The notes below the pieces were generated by a model. That model worked only from the letters and a program-made list of their open reading frames with translations, searched no databases and was not told the DNA's origin. A stretch of 64,000 nucleotides of DNA, taken from positions 21,151-85,150 of the forward strand of contig SUTG01000003.1 in NCBI GenBank assembly GCA_015063035.1, written 5' to 3'. Positions within the stretch are counted from its first letter, which is position 1, and the number at the start of each line of letters is the position of its first letter. The stretch is from Methanobrevibacter olleyae (GTDB lineage: Archaea > Methanobacteriota > Methanobacteria > Methanobacteriales > Methanobacteriaceae). The position numbers and the translations under genes were made by a program. Positions 26,754 through 34,670 of the stretch are shown piece by piece.

Positions 26754-27815
26754 ATGAAAATTTTAGCTATTGATGTAGGAACCGGCACTGAAGACATCTT
26801 ATTGTATGACAGTGAAAAGGAGATTGAAAATTCAATGAAACTGGTCATCCCTTCCCCTCATTTGACAATTGGCCAAATGATAAGTGAATGTGAAAGTGAC
26901 ATTTACTTTGACGGAGTCATCATGGGTGGGGGAAAGATTAAGGATAGATGTCTTGAGCATATGGAAAAGGGATATAAGGTCGCTTTTGAGGATTTGGCAG
27001 CAAGAACAATACGTGACAATATAGATCAGGTAAAGTCATATGGATTTGAAGTTGTTGAAGAAAATGCATATGAAAAGGATTCTACCTATTCTAATTATAC
27101 AAAAATTTCATTAAAGGATGTGGATGTAAACCATTTGATTGAAATATTCTCATCATTTGACCTGGACCTAAATGTTGATGAGCTCATTGTAGCTGTTCAG
27201 GATCATGGATACAGTGAAAATATGGGGGATAGGGACTTCAGGTTCGAGAAAATCAAGGAAAAGCTCCCTGTACCTATGGAGCCTGAAACATTTGCAATGG
27301 AAGCTGAAGAAGTTCCTGAATACTTTACAAGAATGCAATCTGTAATAAAATCTTTAGCTAAAGAAAGTCCTGAATTTAAGCCAGTTCTCATGGATACCAA
27401 GTTTGCATCAATCGCTGGAGTATGTTACGATAAGGAAGTTCTAAAGCTGAACAGCTTTGTTGTTATGGATATAGGCAATGGACATACTACTGTAGCCTCC
27501 ATTGAAGAGGGTAAAATACAAGGAGTATTCGAGCACCACACAAGAGATTTGACCCCTCAAAGACTTGAAGAGCTCGTTTTAGCCCTTGCTGACGGAACAA
27601 TAAAACATGAGGATGTCCACGATGAAGGAGGCCATGGCGCATTTGCATTGAATCCTATTTCAAAATTGGAAAAGGTTATCGTAGCCGGCCCAAAAAGAGC
27701 ATTGATCGAAGGCACTAATCTTGACTATTATCATGCAGCGCCTGGTGGAGATGTCATGATGACAGGTACTGTTGGCCTTGTAAAGTCAATGGAATTCTTA
27801 AGAAAAAATAAATAA
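26754..27815 (+). CDS. DUF1786 family protein, actin-like ATPase fold
   Basis: 353 residues. Two phosphate-binding loops of the ASKHA (actin/hexokinase/Hsp70) fold are recognisable: ILAIDVGTGTEDILLYD at the N-terminus and VVMDIGNGHTTVASIE near residue 240, plus VIVAGPKRALI near the end. This matches the archaeal DUF1786 family, which is often mislabelled as a pyruvate formate-lyase activating enzyme; no radical SAM cysteine motif is present, so that label is rejected. There is no ribosome site, and the TATA-like AAATTTAAATAT lies ~25-30 bp before the ATG, so the mRNA is probably leaderless. Function unknown. Confidence 0.82.
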   Translation: MKILAIDVGTGTEDILLYDSEKEIENSMKLVIPSPHLTIGQMISECESDIYFDGVIMGGGKIKDRCLEHMEKGYKVAFEDLAARTIRDNIDQVKSYGFEVVEENAYEKDSTYSNYTKISLKDVDVNHLIEIFSSFDLDLNVDELIVAVQDHGYSENMGDRDFRFEKIKEKLPVPMEPETFAMEAEEVPEYFTRMQSVIKSLAKESPEFKPVLMDTKFASIAGVCYDKEVLKLNSFVVMDIGNGHTTVASIEEGKIQGVFEHHTRDLTPQRLEELVLALADGTIKHEDVHDEGGHGAFALNPISKLEKVIVAGPKRALIEGTNLDYYHAAPGGDVMMTGTVGLVKSMEFLRKNK

Positions 27816-28274
27816 AAAAATAATAATAAAATTATAAATTTAATTATAAAAATATTATTTTAATTATATTATAATAATTTTAAATTAAATTATAAAATTA
27901 TTTTTTTAATTATATTATAATAATTTTAAATAATTTTAAAAAAATTAAATAAAATTAAATAAAATTATTCTAATTAATTTATCTTATATTTTTTCATGCA
28001 TTTTTCCTTATTTTTTAATTTTTTCTTATCACTTTTATCCTTTATTCAGTAATTTTTTTCTAAAATTTAATCATTTCCCAGTTACTTTTTTATTTTTCCT
28101 TGCAACTTTTTTTGAATATACAGTAAATTTTTTTACAATTTATTTTGAGTAGCAGTGAAATTTTTCATTAATTTTCTAGATATATAAAAAAAGTTTATAA
28201 TGGATTAATGATAATATAACAATTGAGAATATTAATACAAAATTAATTTTTTTATACAATAAACGAGGCATAAT
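27816..28274. other. AT-only intergenic stretch with a 46-bp duplication
   Basis: No gene seen. TAATTATATTATAATAATTT occurs at 27861 and 27907, a 46-bp direct repeat of near-palindromic sequence just after the DUF1786 stop codon. The rest is simple A/T and T-run sequence leading to the PHP gene promoter. GAGGCATAAT is the ribosome site before 28275. Confidence 0.6.
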
Positions 28275-28940
28275 ATGAAATTTGATCCACATATCCATAG
28301 TGTTTATTCAGGTGATTCCCGTTCAGAAGTTATAGACATTCTAATAGAAGCTGAAAAGAAAGGGCTAGATGCTATTGCAATCAGTGATCATAATGAAATA
28401 AAGGGTTCAAGAATTGCAAGAAGCATTAAAGGGGATATAATAGTTGTCCCATCTATAGAAATATCATCTGACAAAGGCCATATTTTAGGATTAGGTGTGG
28501 ATGAAATCATTCCAAAGGGATTGTCTGCTGTAGAGACTGTTGATAGAATTCATGATGCTGGTGGACTTGCCATCGTTCCCCATCCATTTTCATATTATAG
28601 GCATGGGCTTTTCTGCAAGGTTGACAAGAATCTTGTTGTCGATGGTGTGGAAACCAAAAATGCAAGGTACATTTTCGGATACTCAAACAAGCAGGCAGAA
28701 ACCTTGGCATACAATAAAAGGCTTGCAACATTGGGGGCTAGCGATTCTCATTTCCTAAAATCAATTGGAGACGCGTTCACTGAAGTCAACACCAAGGGAA
28801 ACGATTCTGTAGATGGAATCCTAAAAGCCATAAAACATAGACGCTGCAAGGCTATGGGTCATAGAACAAGCAATTTCCTCATTGCTAAGGAAGTCTTTGT
28901 AAAGAAAGTCCTTAGAAGGTATCCGAAAAGAGAGGAATAG
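28275..28940 (+). CDS. PHP-domain metal-dependent phosphoesterase
   Basis: 221 residues of the polymerase-and-histidinol-phosphatase superfamily. Metal-ligand motifs appear in order: FDPHIHSVYSGDSR (HxH at the N-terminus), AIAISDHNEIKG, VVPSIEISSDKGHILGLG, IVPHPFSYYR, and GASDSHFLKSIG. The set fits a trinuclear metal site. Archaeal stand-alone PHP proteins of this type hydrolyse small phosphoesters or nucleotides (for example nucleoside bisphosphates), but the sequence does not fix the substrate. It is monocistronic, in a gene-poor AT-rich neighbourhood. Confidence 0.86.
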   Translation: MKFDPHIHSVYSGDSRSEVIDILIEAEKKGLDAIAISDHNEIKGSRIARSIKGDIIVVPSIEISSDKGHILGLGVDEIIPKGLSAVETVDRIHDAGGLAIVPHPFSYYRHGLFCKVDKNLVVDGVETKNARYIFGYSNKQAETLAYNKRLATLGASDSHFLKSIGDAFTEVNTKGNDSVDGILKAIKHRRCKAMGHRTSNFLIAKEVFVKKVLRRYPKREE

Positions 28941-29289
28941 CCTTTGCTTCTGAGGAGCTTTCTGAAATTCCACATAAAATTTTCATAAATCCATTTTTCT
29001 TAAATAACTTATTTTTACTTTTTTTAGTTAATTTTTAATTTTTCTCTATTTCTTAATTTTCTATCATGATTTTATCTTATTTTCACTTTTTTTAGCTAAT
29101 TTTTAATATTTTTAGTTTGTTTACTATTTTAAAGATATAGTAAACTTTAAATTTATATTAAACTATTTATAACTCTTATTTTTACTTTTCAAATGCTCTT
29201 AGGCTATTTTTTTAATACATGAAATTCAATTTTAATTCATGTCTCAATATATTTTTAGAAATTTTTTATTAAATTTAGGAGTTTAAAAT
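28941..29289. other. AT-rich intergenic stretch with one operator-like dyad
   Basis: No ORF with a ribosome site was found. The only feature is the inverted repeat GTTTACTAT/ATAGTAAAC at 29119-29145, given as a separate entry. AGGAG before 29290 belongs to the BRO-like gene. Confidence 0.5.
29119..29145. promoter_or_regulatory. palindromic site TTTACTAT-N9-ATAGTAAA, copy 1
   Basis: Arms are GTTTACTAT (29119-29127) and ATAGTAAAC (29137-29145). An identical core with the same 9-base spacer occurs at 34422-34446. It lies about 145 bp upstream of the BRO-like gene and is probably an operator for an unidentified dimeric regulator. Confidence 0.6.
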
Positions 29290-30114
29290 ATGGATGAATT
29301 TGAAATAAAATTATTTGAAAACCAGGAGATTCGTAGAAAATGGGATGCAGAGTTGGAGGATTATTACTATTCTATTGTTGATGTTATAAGCGTATTATCA
29401 AAAAGCAATAATCCCCGTAGATATTGGAGTGACTTGAAACGAAAAATGAAAGAACAAGAGGGAAGTCAGTTGTACGAAAATATCGTACAACTCAAATTGA
29501 AATCAAGTGACGGAAAATTTTATAAAACAGATGTTGCAAATACAAAGCAACTATTAAGAATAATACAATCAATTCCATCCCCAAATGCGGAACCATTTAA
29601 AATTTGGCTTGCTGAAGTAGGTAAAGAACGTATCGATGAAATCAAAGATCCTGAAAGAGCCATAGAAAGGGCAATAGAATCATATCGCCGGCAAGGCTAT
29701 AGTGAAGAATGGATCAGTCAAAGAATGAGGTCCATAGAGGTTCGTAAGGATTTGACTGGGGAATGGAAAAACAGAGGAGTGAAATTTGGTGAATATGGCA
29801 TATTAACCAATGAAGTCAGTAAAGCTTGGTCTGGAAAGACTGTGCCTGAATATAAAAAATTTAAGAATCTTAAAGGCGAAAGTCTTAGGGACAACATGAC
29901 CAATGCCGAACTGGTTTTCAATATGTTGGCTGAAGTGTCAACCACGGAATTGAGCCGTGGCACTAAGCCAAAAAATTTCGAGGAAAACAAAATCGTTGCA
30001 CGGGAAGGAGGTGGAATTGCAGGTGATGCCCGAAGAAAGTTGGAGAGAAAATCCTGCAGAAATATAGTCAGCAGCAGAAATGCAAAATGCGATAAAAATG
30101 TTTTAGATATATAA
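29290..30114 (+). CDS. BRO-N/DinD-like phage antirepressor-type protein
   Basis: 274 residues. The N-terminal ~110 residues look like a BRO-N domain: IKLFENQEIRRKWD, YYYSIVDVISVLSKSNNPRRYWSDLK and ADVANTKQLLRIIQSIPS-like text (here TDVANTKQLLRIIQSIPSPN). The middle part (AEPFKIWLAEVGKERIDEI, IERAIESYRRQGYSEEWI) matches the chromosomal DinD-type proteins that carry this domain. The C-terminus is basic with ARRKLERKSCRN. BRO proteins are spread by phages and plasmids and bind DNA; chromosomal copies are often of unknown role. The start follows AGGAGTTTAAAAT. No other phage gene is adjacent, so this is an isolated mobile-type gene. Confidence 0.78.
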   Translation: MDEFEIKLFENQEIRRKWDAELEDYYYSIVDVISVLSKSNNPRRYWSDLKRKMKEQEGSQLYENIVQLKLKSSDGKFYKTDVANTKQLLRIIQSIPSPNAEPFKIWLAEVGKERIDEIKDPERAIERAIESYRRQGYSEEWISQRMRSIEVRKDLTGEWKNRGVKFGEYGILTNEVSKAWSGKTVPEYKKFKNLKGESLRDNMTNAELVFNMLAEVSTTELSRGTKPKNFEENKIVAREGGGIAGDARRKLERKSCRNIVSSRNAKCDKNVLDI

Positions 30115-30179
30115 AACTAATTTTTATAAAAATTGATTTCTATATTTCATCAATAAAATTTTTTTTTAATCATCTGCAT

Positions 30180-31007
30180 CTAAATCATGCCTATTGCCAG
30201 TGTCAAAAAGTTCCTCATTCCAGGTGCCAATCCTAATACAAATACTGTTAATTTTAATAGATTTTTTATAGTTAAGTCATCGAAATATTGATCGATTATG
30301 TATAATGCTGAAAGCACCACTATAACTTTCATAGGAAACAGTGTAGTATATGTACCGAATAATTGATTCATGGCATTTGGCAAAACATGCTGTTCATAGT
30401 AATTGAAGCACTCGACAGCAATAAATGTTGTAGAGGCATCGAACAGATGTGCTAGGATTATGATCCTATTGATTTTATCGGATAAAAGTTTCACAATTGG
30501 CGAATAATTTTTCAGCAATTTTTCTCCAATATAAAATATGAGAAAAACAATTAAACTTACAAAAACTAATGTTGATAAGATATAATTCATAGGCTTAATG
30601 CTTAGGCATGGAATAAAAAATAGGGTAGGGATGAGCAAGACCATACCAATAATAAATAAAGTGTAACGGTAATCTATATTTTTCCGATTAAACAGCTCTA
30701 TGCTCAGCAGGAATGATAGGATTGTCAAAAAGCCAATTAGGATATAAATTCCCGGTGTAATCAGAAAAACGGTTTTTGGAAATACCCCGTGATCCACCAA
30801 TGCTCTTATTAAACCTCCTAGGATGATGAATGGAATTATAGAGCATATGATGGAGAGAGGGTCTATTTTTATTTTTTTGAATATTCTTATAATTGCAAGT
30901 ACAAAAACAACTAGAATTAATGTATAGACAACTGTATTAAATACAGTATAGCCTGAAAAGAAATTAGCTTGAATAAATTCAGGAAGAAAACTGTCTACAG
31001 TTGGCAT
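30180..31007 (-). CDS. DUF63 family integral membrane protein
   Basis: 275 residues with about eight hydrophobic segments, matching the archaeal DUF63 family. Recognisable marks are the N-terminal FLPEFIQANFFSGYTVFNTVVYT, SIICSIIPFIILGGLIRALVDHGVFP in the second helix pair, HLFDASTTFIAVE, and the C-terminal LTVFVLGLAPGMRNFLTLAIG. The start follows GTGATAAG. The function of DUF63 proteins is not known; the conserved Arg/Asp/His in membrane segments may hint at an enzymatic or transport role. It lies 11 bp downstream of leuA on the same strand and may be co-transcribed with it. Confidence 0.85.
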   Translation of the reverse strand: MPTVDSFLPEFIQANFFSGYTVFNTVVYTLILVVFVLAIIRIFKKIKIDPLSIICSIIPFIILGGLIRALVDHGVFPKTVFLITPGIYILIGFLTILSFLLSIELFNRKNIDYRYTLFIIGMVLLIPTLFFIPCLSIKPMNYILSTLVFVSLIVFLIFYIGEKLLKNYSPIVKLLSDKINRIIILAHLFDASTTFIAVECFNYYEQHVLPNAMNQLFGTYTTLFPMKVIVVLSALYIIDQYFDDLTIKNLLKLTVFVLGLAPGMRNFLTLAIGMI

Positions 31008-31018
31008 CTTATCACAAT

Positions 31019-32554
31019 TTAAATTATTTTCTCAATGGACAACAATCTGTTGATTGAGTTGATGACTGCAACCACACTTGAGATGATAACGTCCTCTCTT
31101 GTAGCTCTTCCTGTTGCCCTATGGCCATCATTGTTTGAAATCACTACAAAGGTTTCTGCCAATGCATCGGTACCGCTGCTCACAGCCTCAAGCCTATACT
31201 CTTCAAGGTTTATGTCTATGGTTTCCTTTACAAGTGACTTGATTGCACCGACTGCTGCATCAACTGGCCCCACTCCAATTTGAGAGGTTTCCATGATCTT
31301 TCCTTTAATTGAAAGTTTCACGGTTGCTGTTGCAGATACGGATTCGCCTGTCATTACATTGAGACCAAGCAATTTGATGTATTCCTTGTCGCTTGTGGAG
31401 AGTTCAGTGATTGCAATGGATTTCAAATCCTCGTCTGTAATGCATTTGCCCTTATCGCCAAGTGTTTTCACTTGATTGTAAATGTTCTCGAATTGCTTAG
31501 GAGTCACTTCTATATTGAACTCTTCCAATTTAGACTTGATTCCAGCATGGCCGGTATGCTTTCCAAGTGCAATTCTTCTCTTGCGACCTACAAGTTCAGG
31601 TGGAATCGGTTCATAGGTGGAAGCGTTTTTCAATATCCCATCAACATGGATGCCTGATTCATGAGCGAATGCATTTTCCCCTACTATAGGTTTTGTAGGC
31701 GGCATCTTAATACCTGTTATGGATCCTATGAAATTGGAAGTGTCATAGAGTTTGGTTGTATCCACACCGATATTTGCGCCATAAGCTATTTTTAAGCTAA
31801 CTACAAGTTCCTCTAAAGAGGTGTTACCAGCTCTCTCACCGATACCGTTTATTGTACAATGGGCCTGATTTGCACCTTCTTCAATACCAATGATTGAATC
31901 TGATACTGCAAGTCCAAAGTCATTGTGGAAGTGAAGACTTATAGGAACGTTAATTTTCTTTCTGAGTATTCTTATCAAATCTCTTGTAGTGGATGGGACT
32001 AGTATTCCAACAGTGTCTGGAACATTTATCATGTCTGCTCCTGCATCTTCAACGCTTTTATAGAATTCTATTAGATAATTAAGCTCGGTTCTTGTAGCAT
32101 CTTCAGCTGAAAATTCCACAGTAAGGCCATGGTCCTTTGCATATTCAACAGCCTCTATGGCCTGATTTATGATTTCTGTCTTTGATTTCTTTAACTTATA
32201 GTCTCTGTGAAGTGGAGAAGTGCCTATGAACAAGTGGACATATGACAAGTTAGAGTCAATAACCGCATCAATGTCTTTTTCCAATACTCTAGCAAGACCA
32301 CATATATTGGATTTAAAGCCTAAATCCACCATTCTTTTTGCAGTTTGCCTTTCACCTTCGGATACGGTTGGAAAACCCATTTCTATTGTGTCCACTCCAA
32401 GCTCATCAAGCTTTTGAGCTATTTTTATCTTCTCATCAACTGTTAAGGCAATGCCCGGAGCCTGTTCCCCATCCCGCAGGGTAGTGTCAAAAATCTTTAT
32501 ATAATCAGGAATCTTCAATTCTTCCTTGATGTCTTTGATGTTTATTGCATTCAT
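31019..32554 (-). CDS. leuA: 2-isopropylmalate synthase (LeuA; citramalate synthase possible)
   Basis: Acetyl-CoA-dependent condensing enzyme, first step of leucine synthesis. The catalytic barrel shows FDTTLRDGEQAPGIAL, SLHFHNDFGLAVSD, NGIGERAGNTSLEE and AHESGIHVDGIL. The C-terminal ~120 residues are a LeuA regulatory domain (VGPVDAAVGAIKSLV and GRATREDVIISSVVAVI), which fits feedback control and separates it from the shorter homocitrate synthase AksA; citramalate synthase has the same layout. ATG 32554 is preferred over 32563 because AAGGATGGGG precedes it at proper spacing. A 41-bp duplication has placed a second start region and a 14-codon ORF directly upstream. Confidence 0.88.
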   Translation of the reverse strand: MNAINIKDIKEELKIPDYIKIFDTTLRDGEQAPGIALTVDEKIKIAQKLDELGVDTIEMGFPTVSEGERQTAKRMVDLGFKSNICGLARVLEKDIDAVIDSNLSYVHLFIGTSPLHRDYKLKKSKTEIINQAIEAVEYAKDHGLTVEFSAEDATRTELNYLIEFYKSVEDAGADMINVPDTVGILVPSTTRDLIRILRKKINVPISLHFHNDFGLAVSDSIIGIEEGANQAHCTINGIGERAGNTSLEELVVSLKIAYGANIGVDTTKLYDTSNFIGSITGIKMPPTKPIVGENAFAHESGIHVDGILKNASTYEPIPPELVGRKRRIALGKHTGHAGIKSKLEEFNIEVTPKQFENIYNQVKTLGDKGKCITDEDLKSIAITELSTSDKEYIKLLGLNVMTGESVSATATVKLSIKGKIMETSQIGVGPVDAAVGAIKSLVKETIDINLEEYRLEAVSSGTDALAETFVVISNNDGHRATGRATREDVIISSVVAVINSINRLLSIEKII

Positions 32555-32628
32555 TTTCCCCATCCTTCGTTTTTCACAATAAATTCAGCATTCATTTTTC
32601 CCATCCTTCGTTTTTCACAAAAAATTCA
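32547..32628. repeat. 41-bp tandem duplication of the leuA translation start region
   Basis: GCATTCATTTT with CCATCCTTCGTTTTTCACA begins at 32547 and again at 32588. On the minus strand each copy carries the ribosome site and ATG-AAT-GC, so leuA has a second, upstream copy of its own initiation region. Confidence 0.85.
32551..32595 (-). CDS. possible 14-residue leader peptide upstream of leuA
   Basis: The upstream copy of the duplicated start region opens the frame MNAEFIVKNEGWGK and a TGA whose bases overlap the leuA start as ATGA. AAGGATGGG precedes it. The peptide has no leucine, so classical leucine attenuation is unlikely. It would couple leuA translation to the leader. Whether it is translated is unknown. 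Confidence 0.35.
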   Translation of the reverse strand: MNAEFIVKNEGWGK

Positions 32629-32705
32629 TTATTATAAACTTTTCAAATTTAGAGTTCATTCATAAACAATTCATTGATATATAGAATCTTATAGCATTAA
32701 TTTTA

Positions 32706-33821
32706 TTAATAATTATCTAAAGCGGTCTGATAGTTTCCATCCAATTTTATATATGGTTCCGCCCTTTTCACCACAACACCTATCCTTTGAAGCTCTTCCA
32801 GTTTTTTAAATGGCTTGTTTTTACGTATTGCCATTATCCTTCTGGCAGATTTAGGGCCTATTCCCGGAACCCTGATCAAATGCTTATAAGGCGCATAGTT
32901 AATTTCTACAGGGAATATGTTCATTTCCCTTGCAGCCAATATCTTTGGATCTTCCTTCAAGGATAATTTGTCATTATCGTCAAATACAAGCTCCTTCACA
33001 TCAAACTTATAATCGCTTATCAGGGCATCTGCATGATACAATTTGGCAGTTCTGTCTGTATTGCAGGACTCCTTGTTCTCGAATTCAGTTCCTTCTACAG
33101 GAGAGAATGCGCTGAAGTAGCTTCTTCTCAAGTCCACTTTCTTATACAGGCTTTCCATTCTTTTTAAAATTTCAAGGTCTGTTTCATCATTTGCACCGAC
33201 TATCAATTGTGTAGTGTGGCCGGATTTTGCAAAACTCGGATTCTTTCTTGATATTTCATTCATCCAGTCAAGCCTTTTTAGGATGTCCTTATTGTAGTCC
33301 TTTGTAGATGTGATTTCGCTTAGCCCATCCTTTGTAGCTGCCTCTATGTTAAGGCTTACCCTATTTGCCAAGCTCATGGCCCTTTTGATTGAATCCTTTG
33401 ATGCCCCTGGAATGATCTTGAGATGTATGTAATCATCATAGCCATAGTCCTTTCTCAGTATCCTTGCAGTCTCTATGGTCTTTTCCATTGTGTTGTCTAT
33501 TGTATCTCCAATTCCTGAACTTAAAAAGAGACCATTGACATAACCGTTGTTGTAGTAGTGCAGGAATGCTCTTGAAAGCTCTTCAGGACTTAATTCAAGA
33601 CGGGTGAAATTGCGTTTGCTTTGGTTGATGCAGTATTTGCAGTCGTTTTTGCACTTGTTTGTCATCAATGTCTTAAATAGAGGTATCTTGCATCCATTAT
33701 GTCCTGTAGCATGATAAATCCCAGGGAGATTTACCTGAGAGCTCTTGCTATGGCTGACATAATCGCACAAATCATATTGTGCACTATCTGCCAAAACTTG
33801 CATTTTCTCTAATGTAGACAT
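32706..33821 (-). CDS. radical SAM protein with C-terminal helix-hairpin-helix, putative DNA modification/repair type
   Basis: 371 residues. A radical SAM cluster motif CKNDCKYC (C57-x3-C61-x2-C64) is followed by typical barrel segments (GLFLSSGIGDTIDNT, HLKIIPGASKDSI, VSLNIEA, TTQLIVGANDETD). The C-terminus has a helix-hairpin-helix RVPGIGPKSARRIMAIRK, a DNA-binding motif. This combination matches the family named putative DNA modification/repair radical SAM protein, which in bacteria is often next to a uracil-DNA-glycosylase-like gene; no such gene is in this window. Substrate unknown. The start follows AGAGGTAAATT. Confidence 0.87.
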   Translation of the reverse strand: MSTLEKMQVLADSAQYDLCDYVSHSKSSQVNLPGIYHATGHNGCKIPLFKTLMTNKCKNDCKYCINQSKRNFTRLELSPEELSRAFLHYYNNGYVNGLFLSSGIGDTIDNTMEKTIETARILRKDYGYDDYIHLKIIPGASKDSIKRAMSLANRVSLNIEAATKDGLSEITSTKDYNKDILKRLDWMNEISRKNPSFAKSGHTTQLIVGANDETDLEILKRMESLYKKVDLRRSYFSAFSPVEGTEFENKESCNTDRTAKLYHADALISDYKFDVKELVFDDNDKLSLKEDPKILAAREMNIFPVEINYAPYKHLIRVPGIGPKSARRIMAIRKNKPFKKLEELQRIGVVVKRAEPYIKLDGNYQTALDNY

Positions 33822-33946
33822 AATTTACCTCTTTTTAATAAAATCATTTAATTTAACTTATTTTTTAAATAATATTATCTTCATTGTCATTTATAAATAT
33901 TAACAATATATTATAGTAAATTATATTATTGCCAATTTCAGATATT

Positions 33947-34108
33947 TTAGAGGAAGCATAATATTATATTTATTAGAACTAAAACTAAAGAAACAATGCT
34001 CAATATTCTGCTTTCCTTATTTCTGCCCTTGTTTAGTTTGTAGTTTATGCATATCATCATTGCCACTAAAACCAATAATGCAATATTTATTAGCTCTTTG
34101 ATTATCAT
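33947..34108 (-). CDS. small two-helix membrane protein (53 residues)
   Basis: A short frame with a perfect GGTGATAGA ribosome site before ATG 34108. It encodes two hydrophobic helices, about residues 5-21 (ELINIALLVLVAMMICI) and 35-53 (ILSIVSLVLVLINIILCFL), joined by a basic turn NYKLNKGRNKESR. Third positions vary with A/T as in neighbouring genes. No homologue recognised. A second tiny hydrophobic ORF lies 89 bp upstream on the same strand, so the two may form a small operon. Function unknown; membrane peptide regulators or toxin-like peptides are possible. Confidence 0.6.
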   Translation of the reverse strand: MIIKELINIALLVLVAMMICINYKLNKGRNKESRILSIVSLVLVLINIILCFL

Positions 34109-34197
34109 TCTATCACCTTTAAGAAATCTATTTTTTTGATTAGGTAAGGTTTATATATTATAGGGAATAAATTTAAACTCAAGAAATAAGAGATAAA

Positions 34198-34293
34198 TTA
34201 ATCTCCCTTATTTTTGAGGATGTACAAGTTCAATATTTGTACAATAAGACTTAAAGTACCAATAAGTACTTGTACATCAATTTTGCCTATAAT
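34198..34293 (-). CDS. very small hydrophobic peptide, probable AUU start (31 residues)
   Basis: A strong GGGAGGTGAT site is followed three bases later not by ATG but by ATT (34293-34291), the same spacing seen for ATG at several other genes here (GGTGAT-N3-ATG). The frame gives one hydrophobic helix (DVQVLIGTLSLIVQILNLYIL) and a charged tail KNKGD. A TTG 21 bp upstream in frame (34314) is an alternative but lies before the ribosome site. Size and layout recall holin-like type I toxins, though no family match can be claimed. The coding region also contains an 11-bp inverted repeat (34219-34229/34268-34278). Confidence 0.45.
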   Translation of the reverse strand: MIGKIDVQVLIGTLSLIVQILNLYILKNKGD

Positions 34294-34421
34294 ATCATCA
34301 CCTCCCAGTAACAAGTTTTAAGATTCTATTTTTCAAAACAAAACCTATTTTAAACCCGTTACATTTTAACATTAATTTTTAATGCTTATATTGTTTAAAT
34401 AAGAGCATTTGATAAGTATTA

Positions 34422-34446
34422 TTTACTATATCTAATGTATAGTAAA
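34422..34446. promoter_or_regulatory. palindromic site TTTACTAT-N9-ATAGTAAA, copy 2
   Basis: Arms are TTTACTATA (34422-34430) and TATAGTAAA (34438-34446). Core and spacing are identical to the site at 29119-29145. It lies ~130 bp upstream of the tiny minus-strand ORF and ~225 bp upstream of cfbB on the other strand. The rest of 34294-34670 is AT-rich without other features. Confidence 0.6.
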
Positions 34447-34670
34447 CTATTTTAGATTTTAAGCATTTTTAGTTTTTATTTATAAACCATATCTATTTGT
34501 AATTTACAATATTTTTTTTAAAGCTTTTTAGTCTTTTTTTAAACAAAAATTATTACTTTTTTTTAAAAATCCCTTATTTTTATTATTTTTATCAAAAATC
34601 AATTAAAATTTAAAATAATTCATTCTAAGGATAAGAAAATTTTAAATAAAATATATGCTAATTTAATATT

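Noticed and set aside
26754..27815. Pyruvate formate-lyase activating enzyme
   Set aside because: No CxxxCxxC radical SAM motif; the actin-like phosphate loops point to DUF1786 instead.
29290..30114. Prophage
   Set aside because: A single BRO-like gene without integrase, terminase, capsid or tail genes is not enough.
34219..34278. TRP-box cluster (three TGTACA) as TrpY operator
   Set aside because: TGTACA words fall inside a small reading frame and an 11-bp inverted repeat, not around a TATA box of a trp gene; a regulatory role is not supported.
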